A stretch of 64,000 nt of DNA from Ypsolopha sequella (taxonomy: Eukaryota > Arthropoda > Insecta > Lepidoptera > Ypsolophidae): positions 5,297,501 to 5,361,500 of the forward strand of contig OW203987.1 in the NCBI GenBank assembly GCA_934047225.1, given 5' to 3'. Below the pieces are notes generated by a model. It ran no database searches. It was not told where the DNA came from and saw only the letters and a program-made list of their open reading frames with translations. Position 1 is the first letter of the stretch. Every line of letters starts with the position of its first letter. The position numbers were made by a program, and so were the translations under genes. Positions 1 to 9,728 of the stretch are shown in pieces.

Positions 1-1300
1 CGCTCTGCCACGACCATCGAGAAACACGTACTCGCGAAAACGGCTTCTAGACTAAATTATTAAAACATTCTAAGACCCACCGACGAGGTCATTTGTTCAC
101 TTCATTTTATAGACATAACTTAGGGCAGCACAGAAAAAATCCAATTATTATTATTTTTCGAAAACATGCATGCTATAGAACTATAGTCTATTATTTATAT
201 TATTTTGATTATACCGATTAACCAAGTTAAGCAATGTGACCTGGTCATCCGAAATCGCGCAGTTGGCACCATACGGATCTTTTAGTTAAATGAAAGTCAA
301 TTGTTCTATAAATCTTTATATATATTTTTAAACGTTTATAGCCATTTTCTCTTCAGTTTACTTTTAGATCATTGCTATCCAGAATAAAGTTATCGACTAA
401 CTAGTTCAAAGAGACTGAACGTGATCCCATTACGTTTAAGCTTTTTCTACAGATTAGAATACATTAAGTAGGTACGTACTATTTTCTTAAAAGAAATGTA
501 TACTGGATAGCCGAAGATTATTAGCATATCGATAGGAAATCTGCCATAACCAGCTAAATTTTTGTAAATGATTAATCAATAAAAACACACAAAGTAATGC
601 CACGTTCATTATTATACTTTGCTTACTGAACCTTCTAGAAGAAATACGGTATAAGGTATTTTTACAAAACAAACTCCAGTTACGCGAGGCACACTAAAGT
701 CTGTTGGTAGGTAGTACATTATTTTGCAAAGATGGCTATGAATAAAATCACAACAGTTTTCTACAAAGTAGTAATTCATCTATTTGTAAGTAGGTACTTA
801 CTTAACCAGTTGGGCATAGTAATGCGACGGACCGTTGTCGCTATCCGTCAAGCTTCTCACTTTGTTTAATCGGACTTAGGCCAAATAAGTATCTACCTAC
901 ATTATTTTGTATCGAGAAATCCAATCTGCAAATTTTATTACAATTTACCTAAGTTATCATTACGAACCATTGGTTGTAACATAAATAATGAAGGTTTGTT
1001 TTGTTAAGTAATGACTTTCGGAATTTTAAGTAAATAATCGTGTGTCGGGTTTATAACCTCAAAATGTACCGACGTCGGATGTTTCCTTTCTTTCATAACT
1101 GTTTAGTAAAATGCGTTACCTTTATCCTCGTCGCCACTTGTAGGGTCATGGTATCTTATTCTAGCGTTTCCCTACCACTACACTGGCTCGACAATGCTCA
1201 CATATTTGGTAATAGCTTCACCGTGCACTCTCGCCCGCGGCTCTCGTGACAGTGACGTTTTGCTACCCAATACAGGAACACACGAGACAGCGTATGTATG
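1..1300. other. AT-rich intergenic DNA, nothing recognised
   Basis: No open frame here resembles a known protein, and I see no RNA gene or clear repeat structure. Short frames such as those near 487-672 and 1040-1249 have no recognisable motifs and fit chance in AT-rich DNA. Confidence 0.5.
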
Positions 1301-1633
1301 CTATAGCGCATACACTACAGGTACACTCCGGGCGATTCTTCCAAATAACTTTGCATCAGTTAAGCGACTTCGTACTGTACGTGTAGATACTCCTCCGTCC
1401 TCAAAAACTTCCCTCTTTATATTTTCTGAACTCTTGAAAGGATCAGCCTTTGCTGCACGAACAATCAAAGCATCTTCACGTGATGTTGTTTTTCTAGATA
1501 TGGGCTTTCGAGATACATTATTCGTAGTATTAAACTTTTTGACGTGATTTACAGCATTAAACAACTTGGTTTTAGAGCACTTCAAATGATCAGCAATCTT
1601 TTTATACGACCAATTACGTTCATATAGAGCCAT
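1301..1633 (-). pseudogene. Tc1-like transposase, N-terminal DNA-binding fragment
   Basis: An open frame of about 110 residues starts at a Met near 1633. It reads like the paired-type DNA-binding region of Tc1/mariner transposases, which binds the terminal repeats and delivers the DDE catalytic core. A first helix-turn-helix lies around residues 8-35 (SYKKIADHLKCSKT). A second lies around residues 77-95 (GVSTRTVRSRLTDA), followed by the GRIAR basic patch. The family continues for about 230 more residues with the DDE/D triad. Here similarity stops after GRIARS, around 1335, so the catalytic domain is absent and the protein cannot transpose. The terminal repeat lies upstream at 2022-2049, as expected for a minus-strand copy. 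Family assignment rests on motif recognition only. Confidence 0.7.
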
Positions 1634-2049
1634 AATAATTTTCTGGGTCTATGGAACACAATTCTCCTTTTTGCCTATGATTTTGGAATAAATATGCACT
1701 TTCAACTTAGTCAATATAAAGCGATGTAACCATAGAATATGCGGGAAACAAAAAAAATGCGATATTCGTTTTCAAAATTCAAAATTAAGAATGATTTTTT
1801 TCCGTTCCTAATTATTTGTCAAGCGGACAGTACATTTAAAATACAATAGCAATTTGAAGATGATATGAACTTTTGATAGCAGTGCAATTGTTTTGAATAT
1901 TGGGTATAAATTATTAAAGCCTACTAATATAACTGTTATTTTGTGTGGTTTAAATTTGTTGTCAATAAGTTAATACAAAAGTAACAGCTACTTGTTTGTC
2001 AAAAATCGACTTTCTTACCAGTCGTTCCTAATTATATGACCACAACTGT
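1301..2049 (-). mobile_element. 5'-half of a Tc1-like transposon
   Basis: Read on the minus strand, the element begins at 2049 with TACAGTTGTGGTCATATAAT, a typical Tc1-type end (TA target then CAGT). About 190 bp inward, at 1801-1831, a related motif recurs (CGTTCCTAATTATTTGTC compared with CGTTCCTAATTATATGAC at the end). This fits subterminal direct repeats acting as transposase binding sites. The transposase fragment follows at 1633-1301. No matching opposite end is seen, so the copy is broken near 1300-1335. Confidence 0.6.
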
Positions 2050-2060
2050 ACAACGTTTTT

Positions 2061-2081
2061 AAAATCAAATCAAATCAAATC
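2061..2081. repeat. (AAATC)n microsatellite
   Basis: About four tandem AAATC units lie between the Tc1 end and the next MITE. A similar short run occurs at 50683-50700. Confidence 0.8.
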
Positions 2082-2084
2082 AGT

Positions 2085-2245
2085 GGGTCTACCGCGTAAT
2101 TCTCATTTTCATCAACATCAACTTGAGATTGAAATTTGCCGTGCGTGCGACGACGCCCGCCTAACATGCCATCTCTTTTGCACGCGTTGAATTTCGCATG
2201 CATTTGCTTGAAGTTGATACAAATGAGAATTACGCGGTAGAGCCC
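2085..2245. mobile_element. MITE with GGGTCTACCGCG terminal inverted repeats
   Basis: The left end GGGTCTACCGCGTAATTCTC is matched in inverse at 2221-2244 (GAGAATTACGCGGTAGAGCC), giving a unit of about 160 bp with terminal repeats of about 24 bp. The interior also has partial inverted symmetry (CATCAACTT / AAGTTGATA). No coding capacity. The same 12-bp end motif recurs alone at 52848. Confidence 0.75.
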
Positions 2246-2541
2246 CAGCGTTTATTTGTTCAATTTTTGGTAAATTAATTGGGTGTTACATTGAGGTTGA
2301 TCATGAGTCCTCAAAAATCTGCCAATGAAGGCGTACAAATATTTAGTACCTATAGCATGCATCGTTGTCATATTAAACATTTTAATTGTACAATTCCATA
2401 ATATTTACAATGTCAAAAATAATAATGAAAAATGTCAAGAAAGAAGTTACAAAGAATATGATCTTATTTCGTTGAATATGGATATAAATGTCATCATTTA
2501 TAGGCAAAAAACAAAAAACTCCTTTACAGAGTAGAAACACT

Positions 2542-2708
2542 AAAGCCGATTCTGAAGGCTTTAATTTTAGTTTTAGTGCTGTCAAAACTTAATTTTCTTC
2601 GATACAAAATAGTCTTTAAGAGTTAGGATTAGAAGCTAAATTTCTTTGGAAAATTTTAAGCTTTGACAGCACTAAAACTAAAATTAAAGCCTACAGAATT
2701 GGCTTTAG
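2542..2708. mobile_element. Palindromic MITE, copy 1
   Basis: The arms TTTAGTGCTGTCAAA and TTTGACAGCACTAAA are inverted about a centre near 2625, flanked by AAAGCC / GGCTTT ends. A second copy of the same unit lies at 26451-26613 with its interior in the opposite orientation, so it is a dispersed family. Non-coding. Confidence 0.85.
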
Positions 2709-2875
2709 TGGCTCAGTAACCAGTTGTGTATTTTACGCTTAAATTCATTCTGCGTTATGTTTTTAAAATCATCAGGAAGGGCGTTAAATACTTTGACAGC
2801 CATATAATAAACATTTTGTTGTGTTACTGTTAGTTTACATGTGGGGATAAACAATCTGTCACCTACAGTTGTCAT
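2705..2875 (-). pseudogene. Non-LTR retrotransposon ORF2, extreme C-terminal fragment
   Basis: Minus-strand translation gives about 56 residues ending at a stop at 2705-2707. It includes TCKLTVTQQNVYYMAVKVFN and then ALPDDFKNITQNEFKRKI, followed by a final tryptophan and leucines. This matches the typical end of insect LINE polyproteins, where a [Y/W]N-x-LP motif precedes a short helix ending near the stop codon. Only the tail survives, with no reverse-transcriptase or endonuclease motifs. It abuts the palindromic MITE exactly at its stop codon. Which LINE clade it came from cannot be fixed from so short a piece. Confidence 0.6.
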
Positions 2876-2924
2876 TTACATCTACCCCTTTTCAAAAAAG
2901 TTTTTCCCAAAAATTTTCTCCACC

Positions 2925-3042
2925 CAAGGGTTGCCTTAAAGATCTTGCTATTAGCAATACAATAAGAACCGCCTTTGAACAGAATTTTTGTTCTGTATGT
3001 TATAATGTATTGTAGAATATGTGAATATATAATAAATTGATC
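2925..3042 (+). repeat. LINE 3'-UTR fragment with poly(A) signal
   Basis: The stretch GGGTTGCC..AAGATCTTGCTATTAGC..ACCGCC and the later AATAAATTGA resemble the 3' untranslated end of lepidopteran CR1-like LINEs. Related sequence in the opposite orientation is seen at 33163-33290 (GGCGGCCTTATC, TTCCAGACAACC) and 4345-4435. Non-coding retroposed tail. Confidence 0.5.
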
Positions 3043-3257
3043 CGCATATCACATAACATAAGTCCGATTCCATTGGCATCCTAAAATCCAGATTAACCTT
3101 AGAAAGCCATACAAAGACGCATTGTGAAGCAAATCACGCGCTGTCTGTCCCACTCTGTGCTGAAAACGTGACGCCTTTGCATTCGCTGCTGGACAATGTG
3201 AACCATTAGAGGAACATTGACGCCTAAACGAGGCGTAATATGCTGACTATATATAGT

Positions 3258-3986
3258 ACCACAAAATAGATACTACCAGAAGGCCGACTCGACGACGGAG
3301 CGAAAACAGACGCACACATGCATAGACGCGTACTATTACTTATGTCTTTTATTTGTTAGTTGCGGAGTATCAACTTTGTAGTGGAAAACTTTGTAGCGGA
3401 ATCGTTTGCTCTTTATTTATGTACCTACTACTACCCACATGACACTTACAAATTCAATTTTTTTCACACGGTTCACGGAACACGGTTCGTTGTATGATCA
3501 GTAAATTGAATTTATTACTCATTATGTGTAGTTTTACGGTTTAGTCGCAGGTCCGAATGACTTTAACGCACACTGACTCACTTCATTCGGGTATTATTCG
3601 AAAACCAGTGCTGCAAAGCTAAATGTTTTGCAGCAATATGCTGAAATAATATCTTTTTCTTGCCACCAAATAGTTTTTATTTTTGTACATATTTTACTTT
3701 ATTTTGGTAATAGTGTAGGGTTTTTATTATATCAAATTTTTTCATTTTAGTTTTTCTTTAAGTTACCATTCTGTGTTATGTATGTGTATTATGTATATGG
3801 TGGCATGAAATAAATATATTACTTACTGAAATAAATATATTACTTACTATTATGATCTCGGCAGAATTTCGTATTGGCATTCACCCGAGTATCTTCGAGA
3901 TCGTCGTACGTACGCGTCTATGTGTGCGTGCGCCTGTTTTCGCTAGTTATTCGGTGTTAACATTCTGTAAGTGGTTATTTTGAGCC
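3258..3986. mobile_element. MITE (about 215 bp) split by a later insertion, copy 1
   Basis: The left half (3258-3331) and right half (3853-3986) together match the uninterrupted copy at 13228-13442. Shared motifs are CAGAAGGCCGACTCGACGA, ATGATCTCGGCAGAATTTCG and TGTTTTCGCTAGTTATTCGG. The ends contain CACAAAATA and TTATTTTG. The two halves are separated by 3339-3844. Confidence 0.8.
3339..3844 (+). mobile_element. 506-bp insertion nested in the MITE, with 8-bp TSD
   Basis: The octamer TACTATTA occurs on both sides (3331-3338 and 3845-3852), which fits a target-site duplication. The insert has no open frame of note. It ends with ATGAAATAAATATATT and then a repeated AAATAAATATATTACTTACT, resembling a retroposed 3' end with a poly(A) signal. 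Element type unknown. Confidence 0.55.
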
Positions 3987-4017
3987 AGTACCCCTAGCAC
4001 GGGACATTGAAACTGCG

Positions 4018-4340
4018 TTTTTAGGGTTCCGTAGTCAACAACAATTAACCCTTATAGTTTCGCCATGTCCGTGTGTCTGTCTGTCTGTCCGCGGCTTAGC
4101 TTAGAGACTATTAGTACTAGAAAGCTGTAATTTGGTATGGGTATACATATTTACCATGCCAATAAAGTGGTAAAGTAAAATTTTGAAAAAGCTTTTTTTT
4201 GGGTTACCTCCCCTACACGTAAAGTGAGGATGTTTTTTTCCTCGTCTATCCCCTAGTGTGGGGTGTCGTTGGATAGGTAATTTAAAAATATCGGGGGTGT
4301 GAGAAGACCATTTTTCGATCCAGGGTTCCGTTTGCGAAAT
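4018..4340 (-). repeat. Lepidopteran GGGTTCCGTA dispersed repeat
   Basis: The run AGGGTTCCGTAGTCAAC, the CTGTCTGTCTGTCCGCGG block, AGTACTAGAAAGCTG and ACCTCCCCTACACGTAAAGT are in the order I recognise from a very common lepidopteran intergenic repeat. Superfamily uncertain. Pieces of the same family recur near 48269, 50570, 50745, 51553 and 59040. Confidence 0.6.
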
Positions 4341-4344
4341 ATTA

Positions 4345-4435
4345 ATATCTTCCAGACAACCTTTGGATGGACGAACTCTTAAAAAAATGTGTAGAGGCGG
4401 TGTACAGAATAAATAGATACAATTATACATACTCG
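4345..4435 (-). repeat. CR1-like LINE 3'-UTR scrap
   Basis: TCTTCCAGACAACCTTTGG and the following AGGCGGTGTACAGAATAAAT parallel the 3'-UTR at 33270-33345 (TTCCAGACAACCTTTGGGTG, AGGTGGTGCACAAAATAAAT). Same orientation as that LINE. Confidence 0.55.
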
Positions 4436-4440
4436 TATAT

Positions 4441-4495
4441 ACTCAAATGTATATATATAAATGTATATATATATGTATATATATGTTGTATATAC
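4441..4495. repeat. TATA-rich microsatellite
   Basis: Degenerate (TATATG)n / (TA)n run. The 700 bp that follow, to about 5170, show no gene and no clear element. Confidence 0.7.
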
Positions 4496-5179
4496 TCAAC
4501 CATTTATTAATGTAATTAATATTTAACTCATAGGATTATTAATAGACGATGAAGATTATACATTAAATATTCTGAAACTCCTTAACACGCGAAGAGCTCA
4601 AAATTCCAACTAATTACTTGGTAACGTAATACATGTGCCAAAATATACATCTTTTAATTGCGGGTTAAAATACTTAATTGTTTAGTTCAACCGATCAACT
4701 TTCAATGCAATAACATTTAGTAATATCAAGTATTATGAACTGGGCCGATGATCTCAAAAAAGACATTTGACCCAGAAGTTGCATTACCGCGGCCGCGGTA
4801 ATCAGTGTCTATCGATTTTTCGCTTTATGTTCATAGGCTAAGTTATAAATAAGCTTCTACTTACCGTGGTCACTTATAACCTGTTAGATATAATTGTAGG
4901 CCATAACCCTAAATGTTTACCTTTATGCAATAGCGCGACATGCCCGCTGTTAGTGTAACAGGTTGGAATGAAATTTCATTAGCCAATCAGCTTTATGGCA
5001 TTGTGTTCGAAACGAAACAATCGTTATTTTCAAATAAAACGAAGTTTGCAAATTGAAGTCCTTTACATATTTAATTTTGCAATTGTGCAAACCTTTAATC
5101 ATGTAACATACATAAACATATGATTGTCTTTTTATAAATAGTATTTATGTAGTGTACTAATATAATGTCAAAATTTATA

Positions 5180-5330
5180 CTTGCGATTGTCGGCACTTGG
5201 TGAAACTTGAAACACATCTTGAATTAAAAACACCTGTACTTATAGTTTCACTTTATTTATGTTAACTCCCAACCGGTTTCGGATTTTACTCCATTTTCAA
5301 GGGAAGATGTTAATTAAAATATTTCACTGA
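5180..5330. repeat. Fragment of a fold-back family (related to 7.3-7.6 kb)
   Basis: GGCACTTGGTG, ACCGGTTTCG and a following ATTTTCAAGG parallel the left arm of the palindrome at 7320-7630. The inverted partner arm is not seen here. Confidence 0.5.
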
Positions 5331-5440
5331 CTCCAGGCACTAGCTCTGAGCAACGTAAACCAATATAATGTCATATTAAATCAACAGCTACTAAATCCAA
5401 AAACAACCTTTTTTGAACGTAGTATTGCCACCGGGCTAGC

Positions 5441-6480
5441 TAGCGGGAGCAGATTAAAAGGTGGATCGTAGTTCAATAGATATATTTACAATAAGGAAGG
5501 AGGAAAAGATCAGGTTTATCAAAGTATTTACAAAAAGACAGCACTGGCCTCGATTTAGTCCTAGGTGAGCACAGGCGGCTATCAAGCTTGAGTGGCACAG
5601 CGTCCAGATACTTCCGTCAATTGTCGAAGATAGTGGTCGAAGGTAGAACAGGATAGGAGAGGAGAGTAGGAAGATAGTAGTCCAAAAAGGAAAGGCTGCA
5701 GTTAGGCAGCCTTTCTATTTCAGCAGTTACAAAGTTTTATCAGTAACAATATGGTCATAATAATTAAATCAGATGTTTATAATTTTCTTACTCGTATCTG
5801 CAAAATTCTTATCTTGGAAATCTCTTGGAAAATTCTCCCAAGAAGTTATTCTTTTGTTTTAGTTTTACGAAAAGAGAAAATTTTGAATTTAGATTTAAAA
5901 AGTTACATTTGGCTTCGAGTGCCAGCAAAACCAAAAGAGGTTATCGAAAAATAAGGATCAAGAAGTATTACAAATATTGCAATGCTACAGTATCACGTAA
6001 TTATTTTCGAAGCGTACAATTTTTAAAAGCAGCTAAATGCAGCTCATAATCATAACCAGGTTAAAAAAAAAACATTTTTAAATCATGACAAATCCAGTCA
6101 TTCAACCATGTTGAACGTGACAAAAACTCCCAAATCCATAGTTTAGAATTATCAAAACTCGCCACATCCACCTTTTTTGTATGGAATTACCAAAAGCTAT
6201 CTCCATATTTGAAATCGATTTTTCTCAAAGATATCGTGTATTTTTTAGTTTGTAATAATGAAAAACAACAATAAATAGCAAATTTAATTTCATAATGTAA
6301 TAAAATATAAAAAAGGTGAGGATATATCAATAACTAAAAACAGATCATATCTCAAAAACATCATAAGCTTTATTATTTATTATGTTACAGCCAAAGTCCT
6401 CACGAAGGCATGATGATGATGATGTTACAGCTAAAGTAATAAATCTGGAGATTATTTATACTGTCCTGCCATTATGTATA
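5441..6480. other. Intergenic DNA with small hairpins
   Basis: No gene recognised. A 9-bp stem AAAGGCTGC / GCAGCCTTT sits at 5691-5715, and a short ATG triplet run lies at 6409-6424. Open frames at 5751-6049 have no recognisable motif. Confidence 0.5.
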
Positions 6481-6502
6481 ATGTATATTCAGTTAAGAGC
6501 AT

Positions 6503-6606
6503 TATCGCAGCCGGGTTGTGAATTTACCGCCTTTTTCTAATTAATCGAAACAGAACACTTAAATTAAAAATTCACTCAATAGTTATTCAACAAAACCTTA
6601 TTACCC
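6503..6606 (+). repeat. Dispersed repeat E, copy 1
   Basis: About 100 bp (CTAATTAATCGAAACAGAAC, TCACTCAATAGTTATTCAAC) that recur in inverse orientation at 24406-24500. This indicates a transposed repeat. Type unknown. Confidence 0.75.
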
Positions 6607-6627
6607 ACGTATTGTGTATATTGCATT

Positions 6628-6741
6628 CGCAAAGTTTCCATTGGTTTCTGTAAATTAGAATTTCAAAATCATGAATTGAAAAAATTTAGGATTGAGAAAA
6701 TTTTGGAATTCTAATTTACAGAAACCAATGGAAGCTTTGCG
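6628..6741. repeat. Fold-back palindrome
   Basis: CCATTGGTTTCTGTAAATTA and its inverse TAATTTACAGAAACCAATGG form long arms around an AT-rich centre near 6685. Probably a small fold-back MITE. Confidence 0.8.
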
Positions 6742-7319
6742 TATTTTCTAGGTGTAATGATCGAGTTTTGTGTGTAATTTGCAATTTGCGCGAATACATT
6801 TTAAAACACGATTGCAGTCAAAAATTTAATTAAACTGTTTCATAAAATTATAACACAGTAGTAATGAAGTAAATTAACCACAATTGTTATTTTGAAAGTG
6901 AAAGTGAAATTCATTAAAACGGTTAAAAGGTTTTTGTAGTCCTAATGAAATTTCAAAACAATACCTTCTCAATATAATAATATAGCGCAGAATGGTTTAG
7001 AACCTCTCCTTTTCACACGATACAATTTGATTTCCTGCCTACCATCGACTTTATCAGAAAAATTTGATTTACGATGAAATGTTATTTCCTGTGCAAGCAG
7101 AATCGCTCTACCAAGTACTTTGTTGTAACAATGTTATTTATTTAACAGCCAAATAAATACGTCGCCAATCTCTCGTCTCTGGTCTCCTACACCAGTCACG
7201 TCGTAGGATTCGTGATTTAGTTATGATTTCAGCATATTTTGTCAAACATCAGGGGAAAGCTTGTAAATACGCGTTCGCTACAAAATAACTTACCTTTCGC
7301 GAATTATATTTAGAGTTTA

Positions 7320-7630
7320 TACTGTTGATTGTTGGCACTTGGTGGAATTTGCAATACATAACGAACAGAAAATCACTTGTACTATCCCACAAATTTATTT
7401 AGTACTTTCTGACCGGTTTCGCCTTTATGGCATTATCAAAGGAATTAATACAAGATCTTAATTACACAATAAATGATACAGTGTCATTGATCACACTGGC
7501 TGATGTAAACTATTTATTGTGTAATTAATATATTATATATTAATTCCTTTGATAATGCCATAAAGGCGAAACTGGTCAGGAAGTACTAAATAAATTTGTG
7601 GGATAGTACAAGTGATTTTCTGTTCATTAT
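7320..7630. mobile_element. Long fold-back MITE
   Basis: The arms are nearly perfect inverses over about 95 bp. CACTTGTACTATCCCACAAA at 7371 is answered by TTTGTGGGATAGTACAAGTG near 7596, and GCCTTTATGGCATTATCAAA by TTTGATAATGCCATAAAGGC. A further inverted pair TTAATTACACAATAAATGAT / TTATTGTGTAATTAAT lies inside, around a loop of about 30 bp. Non-coding. Confidence 0.85.
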
Positions 7631-7872
7631 ACTCGTATATGTATATTAAGAGTTGGTTAAATGTTATTGTTGTTATTTCTCGCATTCACTCTTCTTTTAA
7701 TGTCACCGTCACACTTTCCATCGCGCGTAAATAAACAACCCACAGACCATTATCAGACAAACCCACTGACGTGGTAATCATAGAGATCAGTCGATAACCC
7801 ACATAGGCAAATTCGTTAACCTATTCGACTTCCTCGTCTACAATCTTAACCTTGTATCCAGTCACCGTTTCA

Positions 7873-8080
7873 TCCCTCTCTTAGCACCATGACCTTTGTT
7901 TTTCCTTTGTTAATTTTCATTCCTTTATTTTTAAACGCATCATCCACAATTGTTACCATCTCTTGCAGCTCATCCGTAGGTGAAACAAGGAGAACTTGTT
8001 CGTCGGCGTATAAGAGGCATTTTATTAACTCCTCCAAGTTAAATCCACATTCACGCTCTTTTAAATCATTTTCTATGCAA
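7873..8080 (-). pseudogene. Non-LTR reverse transcriptase fragment with YADE motif
   Basis: About 69 residues of reverse-transcriptase palm region are readable. CLLYADEQVLLVSPTDELQE carries the catalytic Y-x-D-D box, here YADE, so the second aspartate is lost. KNKGMKINKGKTKVMV is the conserved GMKIN-x-x-KTKVM block that follows it in this LINE group. Both copies of the metal-binding aspartate pair are needed for polymerase activity, so this copy is inactive. It stops prematurely at 7870. Upstream it runs straight into the terminal sequence of the dispersed repeat at 8079. The open frame continues 30 bp into that repeat, making a false start Met. Confidence 0.7.
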
Positions 8081-8513
8081 GTGCTCGTAAAGGCCCACTT
8101 TTTATGCATCAAAACCGAGCTGAAAGTCGATTATTTTGCCCTAGGGCTTTACTATTTTTGTTTTTTCAATTTATTTACGAGAAGTTGGCTAACCTGCAAC
8201 CTTTCCTGTGTAACATAAATGTTATACTTTTTTTCCACTGGTTAAAGGCTCTGGTTACAGTCCCTTTGAGCCAATCATTAACTTGCAAAATTGTAACAAT
8301 GTAACTTTCAACTTTAATAATTAAATTGTTTTCTTTGATTATATTTGTTTTATTTCCTCACACTATGCATTGAGAAACGTAATATGATAGTTGATAAACG
8401 GGTGTAAAAGCAAAAAATTACTCGGTTACGTTTAAAACACTCGCTACGCTCGTGTTTTAAATCGTCCTCGTGATTTATACCTTTTCGCCCGTGTAGCATA
8501 AGCTACTGTTAAA
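8079..8513 (+). mobile_element. Three-copy dispersed element F, copy 1
   Basis: Begins TGCAAGTGCTCGTAAAGGCC. Shares GTTGGCTAACCTGCAACCTT, the palindromic AACACTCGCTACGCTCGTGTT and GTAGCATAAGCTACT with copies at 8727-9090 and, inverted, 41901-42256. About 430 bp, no coding. The shared outer boundaries mark the likely element ends. Confidence 0.75.
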
Positions 8514-8726
8514 CAACTGTCCATAAATAGATAGAATTAAATAGCCACAGTGATGCTGCACATCCTTGTCTATAGAATAGGATATAATAGAATACAAGTT
8601 TATTTATCTGCTACAACAACACAATTACACAATACAGAAAATACAAAAGCATACAACATGGGAAAAAAAGGAATAATAGAATAAAGTGACTTAACTAAGA
8701 GAAGTCATGTGTCCCAGCAGACAAAA

Positions 8727-9090
8727 TGGCCCACTTTTTATGCATCAAAACCAAACAGAAAGTCGATTATTTTTCCCTTGGTTTTTTTTTTTATTCATTT
8801 ACGAGAAGTTGGCTAACCTGCAACCTTTCCTGTGTACCATAAATGTTATACTTTTTTTTCCACTGTTTAATGGCTCTGGAGTCTGGATACAGTCCTACAG
8901 TTGAGCCAATCATAGTGTAAAGTTCACATATTTGTTTTATTTCCTCACACTATGCATTGAAAAACGTAGTATGATACACGGGCGTAAGAGCAATAAATTA
9001 CTCGGTTACGTTTAAAACACTCGCTACGCTCGTGTTTTAAATCGTCCTCGTAGTTTATTCCTTTTCGCCCTTGTAGCATAAACTACTATT
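8727..9090 (+). mobile_element. Dispersed element F, copy 2
   Basis: Only about 210 bp downstream of copy 1 and in the same orientation. It lacks the first 17 bp (TGCAAGTGCTCGTAAAG) that copies 1 and 3 share. Confidence 0.8.
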
Positions 9091-9184
9091 ACAGATACGC
9101 CTCCTTTATTTGGTATTTAGATATTTTATAAAAATTTAGACGTTGGAATAAAAAAAACTTTTATTTTTTTAAAGGATCTTACTA

Positions 9185-9728
9185 CACTGGTGGACATAAA
9201 AATCGACTCAAGCATTGTTGTCCTACATTCAAGGGAATAACCAAATCATACAAACATAAATATATGAAATATATATATCATTTTAAAGGTATAGGCCTCC
9301 ACCTTTGAATAAATGCATTTTGGTTTAAAAGTATTCGCTATACAGGACGTGAAATTCATTTAATTAATTAAAAACTTATTAGGTCAATGAAGAACCGGCT
9401 GCAAGCAGTTATAAGGGCTAGAGGGGGGAACACGAAGTACTAATGTTAAACTTAATTACTGAATAAATGAATGATTTTGTAAAAGAAGGTTTTTTTTCAA
9501 TTTTTCGCTATTTGATTATTTCAATATTTATTAATTCATCACTTAAAAAAAATATACAGCCTGTGTAGTAAATACTTTAAGACAAAAATGCATTTAATCA
9601 AAGGTGGAGGCCTATACCTTTAAAATGATATGTAATATATTTCATATGTTTATGTTTGTATGATTGGGTTATTTCCTTAAATGTAGAACAACAATGCTTG
9701 AGTCGATTTTGATGTCCACAAAAACTGT
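9185..9728. mobile_element. TIR element of about 540 bp, mariner-like ends
   Basis: Terminal inverted repeats of about 150 bp. The left side has GGACATAAAAATCGACTCAA and AAAGGTATAGGCCTCCACCT; the right side has their inverses AGGTGGAGGCCTATACCTTT and TTGAGTCGATTTTGATGTCC. A TA dinucleotide precedes the left end (9183-9184). The interior (9340-9580) is AT-rich with no open frame. Non-autonomous. Confidence 0.75.

Noticed and set aside
5691..5715. Rho-independent terminator-like hairpin
   Set aside because: The window is eukaryotic and no gene precedes it; it is a chance or repeat-derived stem.
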